DNA of 10,824 nucleotides from an uncultured Clostridia bacterium (lineage in GTDB: Bacteria; Bacillota; Clostridia; Oscillospirales; Acutalibacteraceae). Shown one piece after another: positions 1-7,200 of the stretch. The translations under genes were made by a program, and so were the position numbers. The stretch is taken from contig CANQLQ010000040.1 in NCBI GenBank assembly GCA_947624755.1, forward strand, positions 1 through 10,824, written 5' to 3'. A model generated the notes under the pieces. It saw only the letters and a list, made by a program, of their open reading frames with translations. It was not told the DNA's origin and ran no database searches. Each line of letters starts with the position of its first letter. The first letter of the stretch is position 1.

Positions 1-1
1 A

Positions 2-2536
2 ACATCTTCAACTTGGGGATTTATAGCAAACTATACCAACCGTATATGGCCGAACAAGCTGTACACTCCTGACGGTCAGGGACTTTGGACAGCAGCTTCG
101 GCAATAGGCAGTTCAACAAAAGCGACTTTCAATAATATCCTTACTAAAGGTTACGGCGCAGGTATCGCATACAACGAGACAGCGAATATCACCTACACGA
201 TTAAATTTATCGGTAACGGCAGCACAAGCGGTTCGACAGCTTCTATGTCAATGGTTAAGGATGTTGCACAAAAACTTACTGCAAACGGATTTAAGCGAAC
301 CGGCTATACTTTTAAGAATTGGAACAAGAAAGCTGACGGCAGCAGTACAAGCTATACGAATAAGCAGTCGGTTAAGAATCTTTCAAGCAAACAGGGTGCA
401 ACGGTAAATCTCTATGCCCAATGGACACCGAACACTTACACGATCAAGTTCAACGGCAACGGAAATACAGGCGGTTCAACTGCTTCTATGTCAATGACCT
501 ATGATGTGGCGAAAAAGCTCACAGCAAACGGTTTTACAAAAACAGGATACACTTTCAGCGGTTGGAACACAAAATCAGGCGGATCAGGCACAAGCTATAC
601 CAATAAGCAGAGCGTGAAAAATCTGACCTCAACTGACGGCGGAACAGTTACACTTTATGCGCAGTGGGCACCGAACAAATACACAGTAGCCTATAACGCA
701 AACGGCGGAAGCGGCGCACCGTCCTCACAGACAAAAACTTACGGTGTGGATCTGACCTTATCATCAACGAAACCGACGAGAACAGGATATACTTTCAGCA
801 AGTGGAATACAAAAGCTGACGGTTCAGGTACAAATTACAGTTCAGGTGCGAAGCACACAGGTAATGCAAACCTTACTTTGTATGCAAAATGGATGCCGAA
901 CACATATACTGTCACATACAATGCAAATGGCGGTAGCGGCGCTCCGTCATCACAGAAAAAAACTTACGGTGTAAATCTTACCCTTTCATCAGCGAAGCCG
1001 ACAAGAACGGGTTACACCTTCAACGGTTGGAATACCAATTCGAACGGTACGGGTACAAACTACGCATCGGGCGGCACTTATTCTGCAAACGCAAGCGTAA
1101 CCTTGTATGCAAAGTGGACGCCGAACACCTATACGGTCAAATATTATCTTGACGGTGTGGAACAGACATCACTCAGACAGTCCTGCACATATGGCACGAC
1201 TTACAGTTATAAATCCTTGCCGACAAAGAGCGGATATACGGTATCCGGTTGGTGGTCAGGCATTTCATCATCAAGCAGAGGAACACAGTACACGGCAGGC
1301 AGTTCATTCAGTAATTTGACAACAACGAGTGGCGGTACTGTGAACAGATATGCGTATTCATCACCGATAACTTACGCGATCAGATTCGACGGAAACGGCA
1401 GCACGGGTGGCTCAACTGCTTCGATGACAATGACGTTCGATGCCCAAAAGGCACTTACAGTCAACGGCTTTACAAGAATAGGCTACCGTTTTGTTTGTTG
1501 GAGCATTGTAAAAGACGGTCAGGGACCTTGCTATGCCGACAAACAAATCGTCAAGAATATGACAGATGTAAACGGCGGTGTCGTTACCCTCTATGCGCAG
1601 TGGGAAGCCGACAGGATTCTTTCTCTTGAACCTGTAACACCCAATGCGGCATACAGAGAAGGAACGGATGTTATAACGAGCTTCAATCTCGTAAATGAAG
1701 GAACACAGGATTGTTTATCGTCCGATAATGTTTCTGTTGTATTTAAGGTCTACAAGGACAGCACTTGTATAAAGACGGTTACGAAAGAAAAAGTTGTTGT
1801 TCCCGGTAATGATAAGAATTTGCTTTATTTCAAGTGGACTGTGCCCGAAAATATCGGCAGCAGTACAATTTCAATAAGCGGTGAAATAGTCGAAAACGGT
1901 TCTTCATATTCTCTCGTAAAAAAAGCGTATGAGACAACTAAGTATATAATTTCCTCAACACCCGATACGCAGTATGCCATAAGTGCGCCGAGCGGATTTA
2001 TCAGACCGTCTGTTCCGGCAGAGAGTAACACGGCCTTTACTTGGAGCGAATGGAAATATGAAAACGGCACTTTCAGGAAAGTAAATTACGGCATCGGTAT
2101 TTCAAATGATTCAGTTTCTATTACTCCCGATGAGAGTGCAAATGCAACAAAATCGAGTGGTGTTTGGATCATGAAGTCGGGTTACGGTTTCGGTATTTCC
2201 CTTTCAAACGGTGTAAAGTCACTTAGCGGTTACACAATGCCGTCATCGGATGCGTATACTGTACCTCAGTATTCAACGGCACAATTCCCTGAATTTTCTT
2301 ACCTTACAAGCGTACACAATTTCAGAACGCTTGAGCTTTCATCAGGCAACTGGATATTCAGAGATAATGCAGATTACGGTAAGATTCACTTCACACCGCT
2401 TTGGTATCCTGACGGAAGTTATACTGTGTCGGTAACACAGAGCGATATGTGGACTCCTGCGGGTATGATTACACGAAAAGTCAGCACAAATTCGATTATC
2501 ATTAAAGGTTCTGCCTATGATGATTGGTATATTTAA
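2..2536 (+). CDS. Large surface-type protein with Listeria-Bacteroides (InlB B-type) repeats, 5' partial
   Basis: The frame is open from base 2 and runs into a TAA at 2536 (844 residues visible), so the true start and any signal peptide lie upstream; the ATG at 245 falls inside a repeat and is not a start. Residues 1-63 are the tail of an upstream domain. Residues 64-534 are six tandem repeats of the Flg_new/Listeria-Bacteroides type, with the usual pattern of YT(I/V)-x-(F/Y), GYTF-x-x-W, and a final LYA(Q/K)W. Residues about 538-640 look like a beta-sandwich (CARDB- or Ig-like, tentative). The rest, to residue 844, is Ser/Tyr/Gly-rich and ends in AYDDWYI. Such repeats are known from bacterial surface and adhesion proteins, and an extracellular role is inferred. 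No LPXTG motif, hydrophobic tail or charged tail is visible, so how it attaches is unclear. A strong terminator follows about 45 bases after the stop. Confidence 0.85.
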   Translation, partial: TSSTWGFIANYTNRIWPNKLYTPDGQGLWTAASAIGSSTKATFNNILTKGYGAGIAYNETANITYTIKFIGNGSTSGSTASMSMVKDVAQKLTANGFKRTGYTFKNWNKKADGSSTSYTNKQSVKNLSSKQGATVNLYAQWTPNTYTIKFNGNGNTGGSTASMSMTYDVAKKLTANGFTKTGYTFSGWNTKSGGSGTSYTNKQSVKNLTSTDGGTVTLYAQWAPNKYTVAYNANGGSGAPSSQTKTYGVDLTLSSTKPTRTGYTFSKWNTKADGSGTNYSSGAKHTGNANLTLYAKWMPNTYTVTYNANGGSGAPSSQKKTYGVNLTLSSAKPTRTGYTFNGWNTNSNGTGTNYASGGTYSANASVTLYAKWTPNTYTVKYYLDGVEQTSLRQSCTYGTTYSYKSLPTKSGYTVSGWWSGISSSSRGTQYTAGSSFSNLTTTSGGTVNRYAYSSPITYAIRFDGNGSTGGSTASMTMTFDAQKALTVNGFTRIGYRFVCWSIVKDGQGPCYADKQIVKNMTDVNGGVVTLYAQWEADRILSLEPVTPNAAYREGTDVITSFNLVNEGTQDCLSSDNVSVVFKVYKDSTCIKTVTKEKVVVPGNDKNLLYFKWTVPENIGSSTISISGEIVENGSSYSLVKKAYETTKYIISSTPDTQYAISAPSGFIRPSVPAESNTAFTWSEWKYENGTFRKVNYGIGISNDSVSITPDESANATKSSGVWIMKSGYGFGISLSNGVKSLSGYTMPSSDAYTVPQYSTAQFPEFSYLTSVHNFRTLELSSGNWIFRDNADYGKIHFTPLWYPDGSYTVSVTQSDMWTPAGMITRKVSTNSIIIKGSAYDDWYI
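191..1603 (+). repeat. Six tandem Flg_new/InlB B-type coding repeats, pattern A-A-B-B-C-A
   Basis: Repeat units are 191-424, 434-667, 677-892, 902-1117, 1127-1360 and 1370-1603. Units 1-5 are each followed by a three-residue spacer (TPN, APN, MPN, TPN, SPI). Units 1, 2, 5 and 6 have 78 residues and units 3 and 4 have 72. Units 1 and 2 (type A) share about three quarters of their residues, as do units 3 and 4 (type B). Unit 6 is again type A (GSTAS start, KQ-V-KN core). Unit 5 is divergent, lacks the closing LYAQW (it reads RYAYS) and carries a WW in place of the usual single Trp. Homologous units also differ at many synonymous positions, so these are not very recent duplications. Confidence 0.85.
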
Positions 2537-2540
2537 TGTA

Positions 2541-2574
2541 TAAACCGACGGTTAATATTTTAACTGGTGGTTTA
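2541..2574. promoter_or_regulatory. Imperfect inverted repeat between the surface gene and the operon
   Basis: TAAACC (2541-2546) pairs with GGTTTA (2569-2574), and an inner GTTA (2551-2554) pairs with TAAC (2561-2564). The loop is six A/T bases, and the four-base internal segment contains one mismatch and two G-U pairs. It could be a dimeric operator for a regulator, or a weak RNA hairpin in the leader of the downstream gene. Nothing here decides between these, and I see no convincing -35/-10 pair next to it. Confidence 0.35.
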
Positions 2575-2581
2575 ATTTTCG

Positions 2582-2609
2582 GGCGGCTGAACAGCCGCCT
2601 TTTTCTTTT
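2582..2609 (+). terminator. Intrinsic terminator directly abutting the next gene's RBS
   Basis: A perfect 7-bp GC-rich stem, GGCGGCT (2582-2588) with AGCCGCC (2593-2599), closes a GAAC tetraloop and is followed by TTTTTCTTTT (2600-2609). It should end transcription of the surface-protein gene. The GGAGG of the next gene begins at 2610, so no promoter can fit between terminator and RBS. The operon must start upstream of the stem or depend on read-through. Confidence 0.85.
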
Positions 2610-2621
2610 GGAGGAATAGCA

Positions 2622-2930
2622 ATGATATGTAAATATAATACAGGTTTATCAGTGAAGTATGGTATAAATTCCGCACTGATTGCAGGATATATTGACTACC
2701 GACTTCGTGATAAAAACGATGATGATTGGGTTCAAATTTCTCAGAAACAGCTTGTTGCGGTATTTCCATTTATGGGTGAAAAGGCAGTAAGAAATGCTGT
2801 TAAAAGACTTGTCTATGGCAAAATTTTAAAGTGTAAACAACTTAATAAAAGCAACTATGATCACACATATTCCTATTCACTCACATCATACGGAAAATCT
2901 GTTTTGCAGGAGGAAAACTACATTGATTGA
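2622..2930 (+). CDS. Small winged-helix-like protein (102 aa), probable regulator or replication accessory protein
   Basis: The start ATG at 2622 is preceded by GGAGG at 2610-2614, seven bases upstream. The arrangement resembles a winged-helix DNA-binding fold: a helical N-terminus (residues 1-30), then ISQKQLVAVFP, then a likely recognition helix GEKAVRNAVKRLV (about residues 52-64), then a beta-wing that includes the element-typical YDHTYSYSLTSYG stretch near the C-terminus. Similar N-terminal folds occur in DnaD-type replisome organisers and in small regulators on mobile elements; the exact family is not recognised. The stop at 2928-2930 overlaps the TTG start of the next gene by eight bases, suggesting translational coupling. 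As first gene of the operon, just after a terminator, it could control that operon, but this is inference. Confidence 0.75.
   Translation: MICKYNTGLSVKYGINSALIAGYIDYRLRDKNDDDWVQISQKQLVAVFPFMGEKAVRNAVKRLVYGKILKCKQLNKSNYDHTYSYSLTSYGKSVLQEENYID
2908..2913 (+). promoter_or_regulatory. AGGAGG ribosome binding site that selects a TTG start
   Basis: A consensus AGGAGG inside the end of the upstream gene lies nine bases before TTG at 2923. The nearest in-frame ATGs fit less well: 2857 is far upstream of the site, and 2950 is too far downstream at 36 bases. Confidence 0.7.
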
Positions 2931-3501
2931 AAATTTTGAACTCAAAACAATGAATGAAGCTGAAAGAATGTACACATACAGTCAAAGTCAGCAGATCAGT
3001 ATGCAGGCGGGACTTATCGGTTATCTTCGTGCCGATATGGGTACAGACGGTAAAGAATTTTACTCTACTTGGAACGATTTTAGAAGCGACCTCAAAACAC
3101 AGGAATTTAAAGACGAATTTGATGATGTTATTAACGCACTTAAAACTGATTTCTTAAAAGACCGAACAACTCTCGCCCGATATTGCAGTGAGCATACTGA
3201 CAGTTCATTCGGCAAAGACAATATCGGTAATATTCGTGAATACGGTGTAAGAGTTAATACACAGGACTATGCATATTTGCTCAGATTAAATCCGCATAAA
3301 GGCGAATACAACCTTTACTGCTATTGCTATAAACGAGATTGGCTCGACAATCATTTGCATAAAGCCGAAAGAGGAATACGCTTTATTGATCCTAGTTACA
3401 AAGAGCTTTTTCGTATACCCGATGGCGATAAAATCAGAATAACAATCCGGACGGTGAAAAGCTTGACCGCATTTGCCGATATATCGACGATTACCATGTA
3501 G
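2923..3501 (+). CDS. Conserved mobile-element protein of unknown function, N-terminal part (frameshifted)
   Basis: TTG at 2923 is preferred to the in-frame ATG at 2857 because of the RBS position and because the 2857 extension is only a shadow of the upstream gene. The residues from MNEAERMYTYSQSQQIS to about RIPDGDKIRIT resemble, from memory, hypothetical proteins found just upstream of the large helicase gene in gut Clostridia elements. No enzyme motif is visible. The segment is rich in charged and aromatic residues, with a YNLYCYCY stretch. Near 3442-3446 the frame breaks: the last 19 residues before the TGA at 3499-3501 are out-of-frame sequence, while the expected continuation (NPDGEKLDRICRYID) lies one base back in frame 3. 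Undoing a single-base deletion gives one protein of about 317 residues running to 3875. Confidence 0.7.
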   Translation: MIENFELKTMNEAERMYTYSQSQQISMQAGLIGYLRADMGTDGKEFYSTWNDFRSDLKTQEFKDEFDDVINALKTDFLKDRTTLARYCSEHTDSSFGKDNIGNIREYGVRVNTQDYAYLLRLNPHKGEYNLYCYCYKRDWLDNHLHKAERGIRFIDPSYKELFRIPDGDKIRITIRTVKSLTAFADISTITM

Positions 3502-3875
3502 AAGTCGGAAACAATCTTTTTCATATTTGTGAGTTCGCCGAGCTTATGGAAGCAAACGGAAATACGGTTATTCCTTACAGAAACTCGCTCCCCGAAAGAG
3601 GTTATGCGACCTTACCGTCAACAGGTGAACTTATCATCATTACCAAAGGCGAAAAAGTCTATACAAGTGTAAATGATGGAAACAACAGCCGAGAGCAAAA
3701 TCAAAAACTTGCCGACTGCCATAATACAGAAATGGGTGTCAGCAAAGCACAAGCAGGGGCTATGCTTGCAGGCTCATTGTTCGGCTGGCATACAAAAGCC
3801 GCCGATCCTGCAAACTATGATGATAATGGTACTCATATCAGACAGCGTGTAAGGGATCGAGGTGAGGCACGATGA
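3444..3875 (+). pseudogene. C-terminal part of the frameshifted conserved element protein
   Basis: This is the frame-3 continuation of the preceding gene after a -1 shift at about 3444. It starts NPDGEKLDRICRYIDDYHVEVG and has no RBS of its own. An ATG at 3546 opens a 109-residue frame, but no Shine-Dalgarno site precedes it. It contains a YATLPSTGELIIITKGEKVY segment followed by GVSKAQAGAMLAGSLFGWHT and a basic end (RQRVRDRGEAR). Such segments recur in proteins of Clostridia conjugative elements, but their function is unknown to me. The TGA at 3873-3875 overlaps an ATG at 3872, typical of coupled element genes. If the indel is a sequencing error, 2923-3875 is one intact gene. Confidence 0.6.
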
Positions 3876-3890
3876 AAAGAATCGTACAAA

Positions 3891-4058
3891 ATGAAAGCTA
3901 AAAGTTACTGGCATTGTAATCCGGAAAACTGCAAATACAGTAACGGTCTTGTTTGTAATATATGCTGGAAACGGGTGTATGAAAAATTTAAGGCGGAAAG
4001 GAGCGATTGTAATGGCGAAAATACAAAACGAGATGCAGAAAAGAATGAAGATTCTTGA
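3891..4058 (+). CDS. Small Cys-rich putative zinc-binding protein (55 aa)
   Basis: The frame from ATG 3891 to TGA 4056-4058 encodes a protein with cysteines at residues 9, 14, 22 and 25 (CX4C-X7-CX2C) inside a His/Trp/Tyr-rich N-terminus, which suggests a small zinc knuckle or ribbon. A charged Lys/Glu/Asp tail follows. There is no good RBS directly before 3891. A better start is ATG 3872, with GAGGTGAG at 3859-3866, which reads MKRIVQNES and then hits TAA at 3899-3901. Removing one A from the AAAA run at 3888-3891 would join that start to this frame as MKRIVQMKAKSYW. The gene may therefore really begin at 3872 and carry a one-base insertion. It overlaps the next gene by 47 bases in a different frame. 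Family not recognised. Confidence 0.5.
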   Translation: MKAKSYWHCNPENCKYSNGLVCNICWKRVYEKFKAERSDCNGENTKRDAEKNEDS

Positions 4059-4239
4059 AAAGGTCATATCTCTTGGCTACAAGACTGAGGAAGATATTAA
4101 AAAGCTGATGCCAAAAGACTTGCTGAAAGATGAAAATTTGTCTTTTACAGATCTTTTACTAATATATGACTTGCAGGAAAGCGTTAAGAATAACAGATTA
4201 TTCTCATTTCTTTCGGACGGTGCAAATGAGGTGAGCTGA
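4012..4239 (+). CDS. Hypothetical element protein (75 aa), helical
   Basis: ATG 4012 is chosen because GGAAAGGAG (3995-4003) lies eight bases upstream; the frame extends back to an ATG at 3949, but that has no RBS. The product (MAKIQNEMQKRMKILEKV...) looks largely helical, with a GYKTEEDIKKL segment and a C-terminal LFSFLSDG. There are no cysteines, membrane segment or catalytic motif. Its TGA (4237-4239) shares a base with the ATG of the giant gene (TGATG), so the two are probably translationally coupled and co-regulated. Function unknown. Small genes of this type recur before the large helicase gene in related elements, as far as I recall. Confidence 0.7.
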   Translation: MAKIQNEMQKRMKILEKVISLGYKTEEDIKKLMPKDLLKDENLSFTDLLLIYDLQESVKNNRLFSFLSDGANEVS

Positions 4240-7200
4240 TGGCGAATAAGTATGAGCTTATCACAGCGATGTTTAATGAAGAAATCAGTACCGTTACACA
4301 GAATCAAAATAGCTGGACTTCATTTCTTAAAACGGCGGCAAACAACTACAAATACAATTTTGTCGAGCAGATTTTAATTTATGCTCAAAGACCCGACGCT
4401 ACTGCTTGTGCCGAAATTGAAGTGTGGAACGAAAAGTTCGGTAGATGGGTAAATCGTGGTGCAAGAGGTATTGCGCTCTTTGATTACTCTGCGACATATC
4501 CGAGACTTCGCTATGTTTTCGATGTTTCCGATACCAATTCCTTTTACGGCAACGAGGTCGAATTGTGGTCTGTTCCGAAGCATTATGCCAGCGAAGTTGT
4601 TGAAGCACTCAGCAATGCTTTCGGTGAAACTGCGGGCGGTTCACTTGCCGCCGTCATTGATGACATAGCGCAGAACATGGCACAGGACAATGCCGTCGAT
4701 TATGTGCCTGCAATCGAAGATTTTAAAATCGGCAGTTTTATCGAAGAACTTGACACACACAACATTGAAGTGCTTTTCAAAAACGCACTTGCAAGCAGTA
4801 TCGGATATATGATGATGACACGATGCGGAATCAATGCGGATGATTTTTATGACAGATCCGACTTTAAGGACGTTATGAATTTCAATACGCATCCGCTTGT
4901 AATTTCTTTCGGTACGGCTGTGAGCGAGGTTGCGGAAATGGGACTTCGTGAGATAGAAAGCACGGTCAGAGCAATTGAAAAACAAAATAAGAACCCGACC
5001 CGCTTATCAAAACAAAGTTTTGAAGCGGGTACCCCGGAACCTTTTTACTCGCAAGCTCGTAATCGCACATTCGACAAGGCGAAAGAAAATGTGTATGATG
5101 AGGTCGTAATAAATAACAACACCGAAAGGAGCAATGACAATGGCACAGAGCACATACAGTCAGGTCGGGGATTATATGATACCGAACCTGACACTTCCGA
5201 AAGAGGAGATCAAACCTCTGAACAGGTACGGGATGCTCAGGAGGACATTCTTGTCGGAACACAAGAAAGCTCTTTGGGGAATCCTGATTTCGCAGGGCAA
5301 GCTGATGAGCCACCTTTACGAGATTCAACAGCAGGCTCAGACAATGGAACAGCAGATCACCGAGAAGCTGATGAAGGAATACGGAGTGACGGAGCAGCTC
5401 AAGGAGCAGAACCAAATGCAATGGGTTCAGATGATGATGAACATTCAGAACTCAGCGCAGGAAACGGTATTGCACGATCTGATTTACGCTTAGATTGGTA
5501 TGACCGGGAGCATGAGGATAAAAGCCTTCCGTTTTTGGGAAACGCCGATCTGATAAATGAAATTCTTTTGACAACACCGCACATCAAAGCATCCAAAGAA
5601 ATTATCAGACAGTTTTATGAAACACACCTTGATAACGGAGAACGAACCGAATATATCAAAAGCATATTCAATAACGATTACACCGAAGTGATTTTGAGCG
5701 ACGGCAACAGATACGGTTACAAAACCTATGAGAATGTGCTTCATTTGTGGGAAGGCAGTTATCTGAGACGCACGAAGCAGAGCTTTTACGATTGGGGTGT
5801 TATTGCAAAACACTTTGAAGGTATGCGGCTTCTCGGCCGGCTTTACGATGAAGCAAAACCAATACCGTCCTTTGACGGGCAGATAAGTTTAATAGAACAG
5901 GCGGAGGCAAAGAAAACCTCTGCTTTTTCTTTTACACAGGAGATAATAGATGCTGTTCTGACTCGGGGCAGCGGAGTTTCCGAGGGTAAAATGCGCATCT
6001 ATGAACAGTTTCAAAAGAGTTTATCCTCAAAAGAAAATGTGAAGTTTTTAAAGGACGAATACGGTTGGGGAGGTTCTGCGCCTGTCATTACCGGAACGAA
6101 TATTGATGAAATGCACGATGCAAAAGGTATTCACATTTCAAAAGGTTTCGGATCAGAATATCCTCATGTTGATTTGAGCTGGCAACAGGTTGAAAAGCGC
6201 ATCGGTGAGCTGATCCGTATAGACAGATACCTCAATCCAAAAGAAAAGGAAAGCTATCCGCAATGGCTTGAAAAACAGGAAGAACAGAGAATTGAGAGCG
6301 CTTTAGAAGCTGAACGCAGAAAGATACTTCAGACCGCCCCGCCCGAACCGAAAGAATATGAGTATCAGTTTCATCTCGGTGATACCGTATATATCGGTGC
6401 GGATGCATATACGATCACTTCTCTCAGCGATCCGGTTATATTAAATGATGCAAAATTTCCACTTTTTACTAAGGAACTTTCAAAAGTTGATTTTGAACAA
6501 AAGGTCAAAGAAAATCCCGCAAACAACCACTCGAAAGTAGTTGTTTCAAGAAAATTTTCCGAACCAACTGTTGATGATGACGATGTTGTTGATGAATTTT
6601 TCAGTGAAAAAGAATCTGCCACACAATTACAATCAAAAGGCAATCCTATTTGGGACGAGTATAAAAGTATAAAGGCAGATAATCCCGATAGCATAGTTTT
6701 CTATCAGGTTGGTGACTTCTTTGAAATCATGGGCGAAGATGCAAACATTGCTGCCGAAGCGCTTGACATTTTACTGACAACAAGAAAAGTCAGTAATGCA
6801 GATAGAATACTGATGTGCGGCATACCGTCACACAGTCTTGAAATTTATCTCAATATGATGAATGACAGAGGTTATGATGTTGTTTTATCTACCTTTGAAA
6901 ATGGTGAAAGACAAAACAGGCTCGTCGTATCACAAAACAAGGATGATCCGGTTGAATCAAAGCCTGTCGGCAGAATAGATTATCTTCATACCGATGGCAG
7001 TATTCGTGAAAGTATTGAATATACAAGTGAATATATGCTGAAAAAGGACATTCAGGAAGAAACGCATTACGGTGTGCCGATGGAACTTGTTTTGTATAAG
7101 GACAAGGACGGTAAAGCCGTTACGCATGAATATGTATCCGAGCTTGATCCACCGCTTAAAGGCTTTGCCATAATCGACAGTCCGTATGTATCCCCTGCCG

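Noticed and set aside
245..247. ATG 245 as start of the surface-protein gene
   Set aside because: The frame is open to base 2, the residues upstream form the start of repeat 1, and no RBS precedes this ATG.
1107..1319. 70-aa + strand ORF inside the repeat protein
   Set aside because: It is an out-of-frame reading of repeat 5 without an RBS. Unlike the tnpV case, the host frame here has clear conserved repeat structure and the ORF has no recognisable family features.
191..1603. CRISPR or non-coding tandem repeat
   Set aside because: The periodicity is at protein level in one frame, with synonymous divergence and repeat units over 200 bases; there is no short repeat-spacer pattern.
2857..2922. 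ATG 2857 as start of the conserved element protein
   Set aside because: It would add 22 residues that overlap the upstream gene and read as a shadow (HIPIHSHH), while AGGAGG is placed correctly for TTG 2923.
4966..5421. 151-aa Leu-rich ORF on the minus strand
   Set aside because: It lies antisense to the tnpV/linker region. Its leucines come from reverse-complemented CAG/AAG-type codons of the + strand, and it has no RBS or recognisable motif.
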